NCBI GenBank assembly: GCA_018240595.1
Contig: JAFEFL010000043.1
Location: 100,577 to 164,576, forward strand
From: Pseudomonadota bacterium
Lineage (GTDB): Bacteria; Pseudomonadota; Alphaproteobacteria; Rhizobiales; Xanthobacteraceae
Direction: 5' to 3'
Length of the DNA stretch: 64,000 nucleotides
Under the pieces are notes generated by a model. The model was not told the DNA's origin. It worked only from the letters and a program-made list of their open reading frames with translations, and ran no database searches. A program made the position numbers and the translations under genes. Positions 8,257 through 16,801 of this stretch are shown here, piece after piece (the first letter of the stretch is position 1; each line of letters begins with the position of its first letter).

Positions 8257-8862
8257 TCACGCCGGCCTTGTTTTGGCAAAGGCCGGCACTTGTGCAGCGA
8301 ACCGATCGACCCAGGCGACGAGTTTGGGATGATCCTTGCGCCAGCGGCCTTCGAGACGCAGGTCGAGATAGCCGAGCGCGCAGGCGAGCGTGATCTGCCC
8401 GACATCTGGCGGGTTGCCAATTGCCGGCGGCGACGCTTCAAGCACAGCGAGCGCGCGGTCGATCTTGCCGAGCTGGCGATCGATCCAGGCCTGCACCTTC
8501 ATCTCCGGCTGGCGGAAGCGGCCTTCGTAAACGATGAGCAGCGCCGCATCGAGAATGCCGTCGCACAACGCCTGCAGTCGCAAGGCAGCAAAGCGCGCCT
8601 TCGGTTCGGCGGGCACGATACGGCCGCCGCCCGCGAGATGGTCCAAATATTCGACGATGACTGGAGAGTCGAACAAGGTCGTGCCGTCATCGAGCACGAG
8701 CGTGGGGATCTTGCCCAGCGCATTCTGTTCGAGGAAGCCCGCCTCCGGCACGACGGTGTCGGCGTCGCGCAACTCGATCTGGCTGCCGAGACCGAGAACG
8801 TCGGCGGCGATTTTCACCTTGCGGACGAAGGGCGAGGCGGGGCTATGACGCAGGATCATCAT
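8257..8862 (-). CDS. Glutathione S-transferase family protein
   Basis: The product is a soluble enzyme with an N-terminal thioredoxin-like glutathione-binding domain (RHSPASPFVRKVKIAADVLG, with the GKIPTLVLDDG cis-Pro motif and the DSPVIVEYLD Ser that binds the glutathione gamma-glutamyl group) and an all-helical C-terminal domain. The length of about 201 residues is normal. In-frame ATGs at 8874, 8862 and 8859 compete; 8862 is preferred because GGAA lies eight bases upstream. The gene is convergent with the third porin. Its substrate is unknown. Confidence 0.88.
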   Translation of the reverse strand: MMILRHSPASPFVRKVKIAADVLGLGSQIELRDADTVVPEAGFLEQNALGKIPTLVLDDGTTLFDSPVIVEYLDHLAGGGRIVPAEPKARFAALRLQALCDGILDAALLIVYEGRFRQPEMKVQAWIDRQLGKIDRALAVLEASPPAIGNPPDVGQITLACALGYLDLRLEGRWRKDHPKLVAWVDRFAAQVPAFAKTRPA

Positions 8863-9021
8863 GGCGCATTCCATCGTTGACAAGGGAGCATCCGCGCGCG
8901 GGCCGTCATCGACCCACACTACCAATGCACCGTTGTCGGCTGACGCGCACGGAATGTGCACGCTTGACGATCCTGTTACCGCACAACCGCGCCGCTTGCG
9001 CAAGCGGCCCGCGCCTCACGG

Positions 9022-9234
9022 CTAGCTGACGATGAGATTGACCGCCTTGGGTCCCTTGCCCTTCTTGTCGGGCTCGACGTCGAACGTGATCTTCTGTCCT
9101 TCGTTCAAGGTCTTCAGCCCCGCCTGTTCCACGGCGGTGATGTGCACAAACACATCGCGCGCGCCATCGTCCGGTTTGATGAAGCCGTAACCGCGTTCGG
9201 TATTAAAGAATTTGACGACTCCAGACTGCGCCAT
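9022..9234 (-). CDS. Cold-shock domain protein (CspA family)
   Basis: This is a 70-residue single-stranded nucleic-acid binding protein with the cold-shock domain motifs RNP1 (GYGFI) and RNP2 (VFVHI). It binds RNA and melts secondary structure, acting as an RNA chaperone. The ATG at 9234 has a strong GGAGGAA ribosome-binding site. Residues 50-60 (DKKGKGPKA) form the usual basic loop. About 230 bases upstream (9235-9464) contain no gene and may hold a long 5' leader, common for csp genes, but I see no clear cold-shock box. Confidence 0.95.
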   Translation of the reverse strand: MAQSGVVKFFNTERGYGFIKPDDGARDVFVHITAVEQAGLKTLNEGQKITFDVEPDKKGKGPKAVNLIVS

Positions 9235-9464
9235 CGAGAAGTTCCTCCCGCACTGCTCTTTTCGCCGGCCCCACGCACGGCGAATCGACACGGCTTTCAC
9301 GAACGGGGAAATATCTCTGGCCAGATCCGGCCTAGTTATTCCGCCGGCCCCCCACAGGAGGCGGAAACGCCATTGCCAACCAGCGAACTACACACCAAGT
9401 CCGCGCGCGTGGAAAGAGATTAGTGCAGGCCGGGCGGCCTCATTTTGCGCGGTGCGGTAGATGT

Positions 9465-10328
9465 TTATTCGGCCGCCAGCCAATCAACCCGGATGCTGCC
9501 GGCTCCGGGCTCGCGCGCAAGTAGTTGCGCGAGCACGGGCAGCAACGCCTGCAAGTCACCCTCCAGCGTCCAGGGCGGGTTGACAAGGATGAGACCGGAG
9601 CCGTTCAGCCGGGTTTGATCCTTGACCGGTGACACCAGGAGTTCAGCCCGCAGAATTTTCGGGATGTCGAGCTTGCGGATTCGTTTGGCCAAAGCATCGG
9701 CCTCGCCGCGCCCCTTAATTGGGTACCATAGTGCGTAGATCCCGGTGGCCCACTTGCGGTGCGCTGCACACAGCCCATGCGAGAGCCGGTGAAAGTCGGC
9801 CTCTTCCTCGTAGGGCGGATCGACCAGCACCAGGCCGCGGCGCTCCGGCGGCGGCACGTAGGCGGTCATCGCCGACCAGCCGTCGACGGAGACCACCTTG
9901 ATGCGCCCGTCATTGCGCAGGTGGCGTTCCAGTTGGGCGCCCGCTTTGGCCTCGACCTCGCAGGCAATCAGGCGGTCGTCAGCACGCAGAAAAGCGCGCG
10001 TCAGGGCCGGCGAGCCTGGATAGACCTTGACCGAGCCGCGCTCGTTGAGCGCGCCGATCACGTCGAGATACGGCTTGAGCAGCGCGGAGGCGCGCTCCGG
10101 CACCTCGCCGGCGGCTAGCGCCGCCATCAGCCGGCCGATGCCGCCCTGCCATTCGCCGCCGCGCTGCGCCTCGGCGCTCGACAGATCGTAAAGCCCGGCG
10201 CCGGCGTGAGTATCGATAACACGAAATGCCGTCGGCTTCTCGGTGAGATAGCTCAAGATGCGACAGATCACCGCGTGCTTGAACACGTCGGCAACATTTC
10301 CGGCATGAAAGGCGTGGCGGTAGTTCAC
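9465..10328 (-). CDS. rlmJ: 23S rRNA (adenine(2030)-N(6))-methyltransferase RlmJ
   Basis: RlmJ methylates N6 of A2030 in 23S rRNA using S-adenosylmethionine. The 287-residue product begins MNYRHAFHAGNVADVFKHAV, the nearly invariant start of this family. It has the SAM-binding segment RVIDTHAGAGLYDL and the catalytic tetrad DPPY (VLVDPPYEEE) typical of N6-adenine methyltransferases. Translation starts at a GTG (10328) forced by the conserved N-terminus. Length matches the E. coli enzyme (280 residues). Confidence 0.95.
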   Translation of the reverse strand: MNYRHAFHAGNVADVFKHAVICRILSYLTEKPTAFRVIDTHAGAGLYDLSSAEAQRGGEWQGGIGRLMAALAAGEVPERASALLKPYLDVIGALNERGSVKVYPGSPALTRAFLRADDRLIACEVEAKAGAQLERHLRNDGRIKVVSVDGWSAMTAYVPPPERRGLVLVDPPYEEEADFHRLSHGLCAAHRKWATGIYALWYPIKGRGEADALAKRIRKLDIPKILRAELLVSPVKDQTRLNGSGLILVNPPWTLEGDLQALLPVLAQLLAREPGAGSIRVDWLAAE

Positions 10329-10385
10329 GGCGGCTCACCGGTACGGGCAGCGGTGCCGACCGGTTACGCCATTATCGCCGGGGCT

Positions 10386-10811
10386 TCAACGCGAAGTGCC
10401 GCGCAAACCAAAATCGCGGCGCGGCGGCACCCAGCGCGGCGCCGGCGGCGGCTTGTCGCGCTGCTTCAGCGCGCCTCCGACAATTCGCCGACAGCGGGAG
10501 CGCCAATCCGCCCTCGCCGCGAGCAGCCGCAACAGCCGCCGCACCGGCATCCAGAAGAGGCGCGCTGTCACCCAGCAGGCGGCCACGATGCCGGCAAGAT
10601 GCAGGCCGGGCGACAGCATCAGCGCTTCATGCGACTGACACAGCTCCTGCAGTTGCGCCACGGCCAAGCCCGAGCAGCCGAGCGCCGGCTCGGCCGCGGC
10701 GGACGCGATCCTGCCGGCGACGAGGTTCGGCACCGCAGTCGGCCACAGCGCCGCATAGCTGAGGCCGACGAACCAGACGGCAAAACTGATGTGATCCTTG
10801 ACCCGATTCAT
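10386..10811 (-). CDS. Hypothetical membrane protein
   Basis: This 141-residue protein has a hydrophobic stretch at about residues 8-30 (FAVWFVGLSYAALWPTAVPNLVAG) and another near 75-95 (GLHLAGIVAACWVTARLFWM). Two Cys lie between them, and the C-terminal 40 residues are basic and Arg/Pro-rich. The start is set at ATG 10811 because upstream in-frame codons read through a low-quality basic extension. It is on the same strand as rlmJ, 57 bases upstream. I do not recognise a named family. It is probably an inner-membrane protein with a cytoplasmic basic tail. Confidence 0.7.
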   Translation of the reverse strand: MNRVKDHISFAVWFVGLSYAALWPTAVPNLVAGRIASAAAEPALGCSGLAVAQLQELCQSHEALMLSPGLHLAGIVAACWVTARLFWMPVRRLLRLLAARADWRSRCRRIVGGALKQRDKPPPAPRWVPPRRDFGLRGTSR

Positions 10812-11036
10812 CGCCCGCGTTTTCCGCCACGTTTGGCCAGCGGCGTTAATCTGCATCAATCGTGATTCAAATTTAACGGACAATCGAGGCGAAGGGCGCA
10901 ATCTGCACGCCAAATGCCAGCCAGCGTTAGCGGCCGTTTAATGCGATCGCATAGTCAAGCAAAGCTGAACACGATGGAACAGCGCATGCGCGAACGGTCG
11001 GAAATTTCGCACCCAATCGCGCCCAAACGTCGGGCT

Positions 11037-11747
11037 TCAGCCGCCGCGGATCGCCGGCATCAAGACCTTGTCGCGGCGGCACGAGCGCCGCGTCGTTTCG
11101 GGACAGGCGCGAAACGCAAAGTCCTTGCCGATGCAGACATGCACTTCGCTTAAGCGCTTGCTATCGCAAGTTACCGCGATCTCGTCATGCGACAGACCGG
11201 GATTGGCCTTGACGAAGGCCCTGACCACCTCGCCGGGCGACACCATCTCCGGCTTGGCAGGGTCGAGATATTGTTCGGGAATCTTCAACACCGAGCGCGC
11301 CTTGCGCACGGTTTCGAAATAGGCGCCGGCTGACAATCCCGAGCAAGTGCCGTGGCGGTCCCACTCGTGATAAACCAGCCGTGGGCTCGGCATCAGGTCG
11401 AGCATGCTTCCGACGATGCCGCGGTTGAGCCGCGGCGCCGGCACCTTGCAGTAAGACGGGAAACCCTTGTCGTACTGCGGCCACAGGCCGTGGACGACGA
11501 AGGCATATGGCCGTCCGGCGCACTGCTGATCGGACGTACGTCCCCCGTTCCGCTCGGCCGCCGCCTCGCAATAGGAGGGCGACCACGACAGCGACAGCAC
11601 GTAGAAATCGAACTCACCAGGCGCATTCTGGCGCCGGTCGGCCTGGGCGAAGGCGACAACGGCAAACAGGAACACAAAGGTGCAGGCCACCGCCCCAGTG
11701 CGCGCCGCCTGCCCGAACCGATCCCAAAGCCGGCGGCTCGACTCCAT
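11037..11747 (-). CDS. Ribonuclease T2 family protein, secreted
   Basis: This 236-residue endoribonuclease is exported by a signal peptide or anchor of about 38 residues. The two catalytic signatures are intact: CAS I as VVHGLWPQYDKG and CAS II as YHEWDRHGTCSG, with both catalytic His and the Glu/Lys-type environment of the family. Six Cys in the mature part can form the usual disulfides. Periplasmic T2 enzymes (RNase I type) degrade RNA to 2',3'-cyclic nucleotides for scavenging. The ATG at 11747 has a strong GGAGGGAG ribosome-binding site. Confidence 0.93.
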   Translation of the reverse strand: MESSRRLWDRFGQAARTGAVACTFVFLFAVVAFAQADRRQNAPGEFDFYVLSLSWSPSYCEAAAERNGGRTSDQQCAGRPYAFVVHGLWPQYDKGFPSYCKVPAPRLNRGIVGSMLDLMPSPRLVYHEWDRHGTCSGLSAGAYFETVRKARSVLKIPEQYLDPAKPEMVSPGEVVRAFVKANPGLSHDEIAVTCDSKRLSEVHVCIGKDFAFRACPETTRRSCRRDKVLMPAIRGG

Positions 11748-11921
11748 AATGCTCCCTCCGGAGAACAAAGCCCGAATTGATCTGCGGCAAAGTTTCATCA
11801 CAGTTTAGCCTCAATATGCGAACATATCAAGAACAAAAGCGGATCGAAATTGCATGATTCTACATAGCATCGCCGCATTGCAGCAATCGGATGAAGCTGC
11901 TGTGGTGAGGCGTCGCCGGCC

Positions 11922-12389
11922 TCAGGGCAGCGCCATCTTGCAGGCCGGGCTGTAGGCCATGTTGCGGTCAAAGCCGACCACGCACCACGTCACGCCCCAG
12001 GTGGCGCCGATCTCGCCGCCGTCCTCGGTGATGTAGTAGTTCACTACATGCTTGCGGCCGTCGCTGACCTCGGCCACCGCCCGGCAGAAGCGGCGCGGCA
12101 TCGTTCCGCGCGCCCATGGCCGGAATGCCACCTGGCGGACGCGCTCATAGCCGAGGATTTGCGCATTCGAGTTCCAGAACCGGCTTTCCTTGGTCTCGAA
12201 CCGGTCGGAGATGGTGCCGAGCGCCGCTTCGCAGGACGGCACATCGCCGTCGTAATTCGGGCCGGAGAGGTAGAAGTTCTTTTCCAGCCAGTTCGCCGCT
12301 CGCGCACTGCCGCCGGAAACGCTCCCCGCGACCAAGGCAGCCAGCCCCGCCATCGCGGCGCGCCGGACAAAACGATCGACCGTCTTCAT
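11922..12389 (-). CDS. Conserved hypothetical secreted protein
   Basis: This 155-residue protein has a signal peptide of about 30 residues (Arg-rich start, Ala/Gly/Val core, ending SARA). The mature part begins NWLEKNFYLSGPNYDGDVPSC and has Cys residues in VPSCEAAL, PRRFCRAV, VTWCVVG and SPACKMALP that could form two disulfides. Similar proteins are widespread and unnamed in rhizobia. The ATG at 12389 has GGAG nine bases upstream. No function is known; it probably acts in the periplasm. Confidence 0.82.
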   Translation of the reverse strand: MKTVDRFVRRAAMAGLAALVAGSVSGGSARAANWLEKNFYLSGPNYDGDVPSCEAALGTISDRFETKESRFWNSNAQILGYERVRQVAFRPWARGTMPRRFCRAVAEVSDGRKHVVNYYITEDGGEIGATWGVTWCVVGFDRNMAYSPACKMALP

Positions 12390-12539
12390 GAACAGCACTC
12401 CGACTTGACGCGGCATCCTAGCGCAGCAGTTCGGCCGACGGAAAGGCGGAAAACGTCGCTCGGCGCCGACGACGCAGGGACGAGGGTACCATGCTTCGCG
12501 GCCGCCCTTGGCGTTAGTCACAGATTCGGCGAAGCGTTC

Positions 12540-12860
12540 ACCGAGTTGACCACAGATTCGGTGCTTTCAGGACTCGCGACTCCGCTTGCAGCGCACCATG
12601 ATCCTGCGCACGCGAATCGCGTCGCGTTTATGGATTCGCTCTCGTCGGTGCCGTCGCGTTGCGTTCCGAACGGCGTTGTGGCGTTCCGTTTGTGGCGTTG
12701 AAAAAGTTGCACGTGTTGCGTGGCCGCATGCGACCGCGTCGTTTGCGTTTGCCGTGCTTGTATGTGGCGTTCGTTGTTGCGTTGATTGTTGGCGTTTTTG
12801 TCGTGGCGTCGTGCGTTGGCCGCGTGGCGTAGCGTTTGCAGACCTCAACTGACTGGCCAT
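12540..12860. other. Non-coding stretch with extreme G+T strand skew
   Basis: The gap 12390-12942 (553 bases) contains no gene I can support. Between 12661 and 12840 the plus strand has only 14 A and 38 C in 180 bases (hand count), so G+T is about 71%. It is filled with degenerate TGGCGTT and TGCGTT words. Open frames exist on both strands but their translations are low-complexity (Asn-Ala-Thr and Arg/Thr-rich on minus, Cys/Trp/Val-rich on plus) and have no ribosome-binding sites. It may be a decayed tandem repeat, a structured RNA region or the scar of a lost gene between the secreted protein and rsmE. Confidence 0.5.
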
Positions 12861-12942
12861 CAGGCGTTGCGGCGTTGGCTGCCGGCATGTGCCGGCAGCC
12901 GCGCCGAAATCTTCTATTTCATCATTCGCGCGAGCGCGCCTG

Positions 12943-13719
12943 TTATGAGCGCCAGTTACCCAAGACGGCCTGGGTTAATGTCAGCGCCGCCACCGCGGCG
13001 GTGTCGGCGCGCAGGATGAGTGGTCCAAGCGATAGCCGTACGATGTTCGGCCGCTTCATCAGCTGTCCCCGCTCCGCTTCGGAAAAGCCGCCCTCGGGCC
13101 CGATGAGCACGGCAATCGGACGTGCTCGCGCCGCATCGGCCGGCACCAGCGCGCTGGGCGGCGTCCGCGCCTTGCTCAGCGCCGCGACAACATCGGCAAC
13201 CTCGGCATCCTCGTCACAAAAAACGAGCAGGCGGTCGGGATCCGCCGCGACGATCGATGCGAGTTGAACCGGCTCTCTGACCTCGGCGATCGACAGTACG
13301 CCGCATTGTTGCGCCGCCTCGATGACGTTGGCGCGCATGCGCTCGAGATTGACGCGCGCGACCTGCGTGTGCTGCGTCAGCACCGGACGCAGCCGCGTGA
13401 CGCCGAGTTCGACCGCCTTCTGCACCATGTAATCGAGGCGGGCGTGCTTGAGCGGCGCGAACAGGAAATCGAGATTTCCCGGCGCCGGCTGCGCCCGCAA
13501 CTGACGGTCCAGTCTGGCGACGGTGCGTTTGCCGCTTCCCGAGAGTTCCGCTCCCCACTCGCCGTCGCGGCCGTTGAACAGCAGCACCGCGTCGCCGGCT
13601 TTGAGCCGCAGCACGTTGCACAGATGATTCGTCTGGTCGCGGTCGAGCGGCAGTTCAGTGGCTGCCGTCAGAGGCGCGTCGACGTAGACGCGCGGCGTGC
13701 GAAAATCGTAACGGGACAT
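12943..13719 (-). CDS. rsmE: 16S rRNA (uracil(1498)-N(3))-methyltransferase RsmE
   Basis: RsmE methylates N3 of U1498 in 16S rRNA. The 258-residue product has the N-terminal PUA-like domain (NHLCNVLRLKAGDAVLLFNG) and the C-terminal SPOUT methyltransferase trefoil knot, seen in AVLIGPEGGFSEAERG and VRLSLGPLILRADTA. Both are diagnostic of RsmE. Length is slightly above the E. coli enzyme (243). In related genomes rsmE is commonly next to ubiA on the opposite strand, as it is here. Confidence 0.95.
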   Translation of the reverse strand: MSRYDFRTPRVYVDAPLTAATELPLDRDQTNHLCNVLRLKAGDAVLLFNGRDGEWGAELSGSGKRTVARLDRQLRAQPAPGNLDFLFAPLKHARLDYMVQKAVELGVTRLRPVLTQHTQVARVNLERMRANVIEAAQQCGVLSIAEVREPVQLASIVAADPDRLLVFCDEDAEVADVVAALSKARTPPSALVPADAARARPIAVLIGPEGGFSEAERGQLMKRPNIVRLSLGPLILRADTAAVAALTLTQAVLGNWRS

Positions 13720-13895
13720 GCTGATATCGGTCCGAACTTAGCTTTTGACATAGGGGGGAGGCCCGGGCGGATTACCGCCCGCGGCGGCGATTTAACGCAA
13801 ATTGCCGCCTTCCCGACGCATTCAATGGGTTGTTATAAGCCTCTCCGCGGCCGCCCGCTGTAAATCGGGCGGAGGCCGGGAAAGGAGCCGCCTTC

Positions 13896-14645
13896 ATGAG
13901 CCTGTGCCGGGCTTTCACGCTTTCAATTTGCCTGCTGCCGCTGGCCGCGGGCGGCGCCTTGGCGCAAGCCGCCTGGCCTGCGCCGCCACAACAGCAGCAG
14001 GCCGCGCCGGCCTCGTCCTGGCCGGCGGCCCCGGGCACACAGCAGGACGAAACCGCGCCGCCGCCACCGCAGCAACAGCAGCAGGCGACGCAGCAACCCG
14101 CGGCCGCCTGGCCGGCGCCGGCGCAGCCGGCCCAATCGGGTGCCTGGCCGGCCCCGAACGCCTCGGCAGCGCCGCCGCAGCAGAATTTCGTTCCTCCGCC
14201 AGGCGGCTTCGGCCCGTCACTGGGCGCGCCGCAACAGCAGGCGCAGGAACCGCCCTGCTTCAAGGACTTCATGGCGCTGCGCCAGGAGGCCGACAAGAAA
14301 GGCCGCGCGCTCCAGGAGGCCAGCAAGAAAAAGGTTCCGCCGCCGGTCGCCTGCAGGCTGTTCAACGAGTACTCGGCCTCGGAGGGCAAGCTGGTGAAGT
14401 ACGTCAGCACCAACGCCACCAAGTGCGAGATTCCCAAAGAGGTCGTCGAAAACCTCACCAAGAACCACGCCAAGACCAATGAAATCCGGACCAAGGTCTG
14501 CGAGGTCGCGGCCGCCGGCCCGCCGAAGCCGCGCGGTCCGAGCCTGAGCGATGCGCTCAGCGGACCGGTGCCGGATTCCAGCAACGTCCGCACCGGGCGC
14601 GGCGGCACCTTCGACACGCTCAGCGGCGGCGCGCTCGGCAAATGA
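13896..14645 (+). CDS. Secreted Pro/Gln/Ala-rich protein upstream of ubiA
   Basis: This 249-residue protein has a signal peptide ending near GGALA. A disordered region (about 25-115) follows, built from Trp-Pro-Ala-Pro repeats and poly-Gln runs. A compact C-terminal part (about 120-200) has three Cys (PPCFKDF, VACRLF, TKCEIPKE) plus a fourth in TKVCEV. The ATG at 13896 has an AAAGGAG ribosome-binding site, and the stop overlaps the ubiA start in an ATGA, so the two genes are translationally coupled. The coupling suggests an envelope role related to ubiquinone synthesis or simple co-expression; function is unknown. Confidence 0.83.
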   Translation: MSLCRAFTLSICLLPLAAGGALAQAAWPAPPQQQQAAPASSWPAAPGTQQDETAPPPPQQQQQATQQPAAAWPAPAQPAQSGAWPAPNASAAPPQQNFVPPPGGFGPSLGAPQQQAQEPPCFKDFMALRQEADKKGRALQEASKKKVPPPVACRLFNEYSASEGKLVKYVSTNATKCEIPKEVVENLTKNHAKTNEIRTKVCEVAAAGPPKPRGPSLSDALSGPVPDSSNVRTGRGGTFDTLSGGALGK

Positions 14646-15562
14646 CCGGCAGCGACGGACGCGTCGCCGATGCTACCGGCAATTGGGTCGATCTGCGCGC
14701 GCCGGCCGCCTTCCGTCCTTACCTGAGGCTCGCCCGGCTCGACCGGCCGATCGGCTCGTGGCTGCTGCTGATGCCGTGCTGGTGGTCGGTCGGCCTCACC
14801 GGACTGGCGATGGACCGATCGCCCAGCGGCTGGCACATCGTGCTGTTCCTGATCGGCGCCTTCGCCATGCGCGGCGCCGGCTGCACCTGGAACGACCTGG
14901 TCGATCGCGATCTCGACGGCAAGGTCGAGCGTACACGTTCGCGGCCGATCCCGTCCGGTCAGGTGACAGCAAGGCAGGCCGCCATCTTCATGGCGGCGCA
15001 GGCGCTGGTCGGCCTCGCCGTGCTCCTGCAGTTCAACCGCTTCACGGTCTTCACCGGCCTCGCTTCCCTGCTGGTGGTCGCGGTCTACCCGTTCATGAAG
15101 CGCATCACCTACTGGCCGCAGATCTTCCTCGGCCTCGCCTTCTCCTGGGGCGCGCTGATGGGCTGGCCGGCGGCGTTCGGCCGGCTCGATTGGGCGCCGA
15201 TCGTTCTCTATGCCGGCTCGATCTCATGGGTCATCGCCTATGACACGATCTATGCCCATCAGGACCGCGAGGACGACATGATGATCGGCATCAAGTCGAC
15301 CGCGCTTTTATTCGGCGCCGACACCAAGCGGGCGCTGGCGATCTTCTATTCGGCGGCGGTGCTGCTCATCGGCATCGCCTGCCTGATGGCCGGGGCCGGC
15401 TGGATCAGCTTGGTCGGCCTCGCGCTGTTCGCCGCGCATCTGGCCTGGCAGGTCAAACGCATCGACATCGACGATCCGGCCTTGTGCCTGATGCTGTTCC
15501 GCTCCAACCGCGAGGCCGGTCTTATTTTATTCGCGGCCTTGTTGATCGATGCGGCGCTTTAA
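14642..15562 (+). CDS. ubiA: 4-hydroxybenzoate polyprenyltransferase UbiA
   Basis: UbiA is an integral membrane prenyltransferase that attaches a polyprenyl chain to 4-hydroxybenzoate in ubiquinone synthesis. The 306-residue protein has the first Asp-rich motif in WNDLVDRDLDGKVERTRSRP and the second in YDTIYAHQDREDDMMIGIKS, which together bind the Mg-diphosphate. Eight or nine hydrophobic helices are visible. It overlaps the preceding secreted-protein gene by four bases (ATGA). Length is typical for alphaproteobacterial UbiA. Confidence 0.95.
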   Translation: MTGSDGRVADATGNWVDLRAPAAFRPYLRLARLDRPIGSWLLLMPCWWSVGLTGLAMDRSPSGWHIVLFLIGAFAMRGAGCTWNDLVDRDLDGKVERTRSRPIPSGQVTARQAAIFMAAQALVGLAVLLQFNRFTVFTGLASLLVVAVYPFMKRITYWPQIFLGLAFSWGALMGWPAAFGRLDWAPIVLYAGSISWVIAYDTIYAHQDREDDMMIGIKSTALLFGADTKRALAIFYSAAVLLIGIACLMAGAGWISLVGLALFAAHLAWQVKRIDIDDPALCLMLFRSNREAGLILFAALLIDAAL

Positions 15563-15613
15563 GCGTTAAGAGTGCGGGGTCCGACATCGGGGGCGGCGGC
15601 TGGAGCCTGCACC

Positions 15614-16789
15614 ATGAACCGCACCCGCGTGCTCATTTCCGGCGGCGGCATCGCCGGTCTCACCTGCGCCATCGAACTCAAGCGCCACGGTTTCACGCCC
15701 ATCGTCGTCGAGAAGGAGCCGGGCCCGCGCGCCGAAGGCTACATGATGGATTTCTTCGGCACCGGCTGGGACGTTGCCGAGCGCATGGGACTGACCGAGG
15801 CGCTGCGCCAGGTGTGCTATCCGATCGACTGGCTCGCCTTCGTCGATCGCACCGGCACGCCCTATTGCCGCGCCCCGGTCGACCGGCTGCGCGAGGCGCT
15901 CGACAACCGCTACACGTATTTGCGGCGCCCCGATCTCGAGCGCATCCTGCTCGACGAGGCCCGCCGCGCCAAGGTCGAGATCCGCTACGCCGCCTCGATC
16001 GAAAGCCTGCACGAAGACGCCGACGGCGTTTCCGTCGTGTTCAAGGACGGCGGGCGCGAGCATGTCGCAGTCGTGATCGGCGCCGACGGCGTGCATTCGC
16101 GGGTGCGCGAACTGGTGTTCGGCGCCGAGGCGCAGTTCGCGCGTTTTCTCGGGCTCTATGTCGTCGCCTTCCACATGCCGCGCGGCGGCTTCCCGATCGC
16201 CGACACGGTCAAGATCTACGAAGAGCCGGACCGCATGACGATGTTCTATCCGCTCGACCGCGAGCGCATGGACGCCACCTATATCCTGCGCCATGCTGAA
16301 ATCGACCTGCGCCACAACGACCGCCTCGCTTTCCTGCGCGAACAGGTCAACGGCGCGCGGTGGATCGCGCGGGATGTTGCCTACGCCTATGACGGCGACG
16401 CCCCGATCTATTTCGACAGCGCCACCCAGATCGAGATGCCGCAATGGCACCGCGGCCGCGTCGCGCTGATCGGCGATGCCTGCGGCTGCCTGACGTTGCT
16501 TGCGGGACAGGGCTCGCACATGGCGATGGCCGGCGGCTACGTGCTGGCGCGCGAGCTCAAGCGCCATGCCGATCACGAGAGCGCGTTCGCCGCCTATCAG
16601 GCGGTCCTCAAGCCGCATGTCGATGCCAAGCGGCGGCAGTCGGCGCGCTACGCCAGCCTGTTCGTGCCGCAAAAGTCGTCGTGGCCGTGGCTGCGGCGGC
16701 TCACGCTCAGGATGCTTTTCAGCAAGCCGCTGATGAAATACGGCATGCGCCTGTTCGGCGCGCAGAGCGTTCTGGCCGATTATCGCTAG
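15614..16789 (+). CDS. FAD-dependent aromatic-ring monooxygenase-like oxidoreductase
   Basis: This 391-residue group A flavoprotein monooxygenase begins with the FAD dinucleotide fold RVLISGGGIAGLTCAIELKR, has the second FAD/NADPH contact VVIGADGVHSRVRELV, and the third FAD motif ALIGDACGCLTLLAGQGSHM. The order and spacing resemble TetX and related hydroxylases; the substrate is unknown. In the third motif the usual GDAAH is GDACG, a variation seen in TetX-like proteins. The ATG at 15614 gives the Rossmann motif at residue 8; an upstream in-frame ATG at 15572 is not needed. It is convergent with the extensin-like gene. Confidence 0.87.
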   Translation: MNRTRVLISGGGIAGLTCAIELKRHGFTPIVVEKEPGPRAEGYMMDFFGTGWDVAERMGLTEALRQVCYPIDWLAFVDRTGTPYCRAPVDRLREALDNRYTYLRRPDLERILLDEARRAKVEIRYAASIESLHEDADGVSVVFKDGGREHVAVVIGADGVHSRVRELVFGAEAQFARFLGLYVVAFHMPRGGFPIADTVKIYEEPDRMTMFYPLDRERMDATYILRHAEIDLRHNDRLAFLREQVNGARWIARDVAYAYDGDAPIYFDSATQIEMPQWHRGRVALIGDACGCLTLLAGQGSHMAMAGGYVLARELKRHADHESAFAAYQAVLKPHVDAKRRQSARYASLFVPQKSSWPWLRRLTLRMLFSKPLMKYGMRLFGAQSVLADYR

Positions 16790-16801
16790 CCGGATGTCGC
16801 G

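Noticed and set aside
12567..12888. Two overlapping minus-strand frames with Asn-Ala-Thr and Arg/Thr repeats
   Set aside because: They arise from the A/C-rich minus strand of a skewed non-coding stretch; no ribosome-binding site, no signal or domain, and both are equally plausible, which argues against either.
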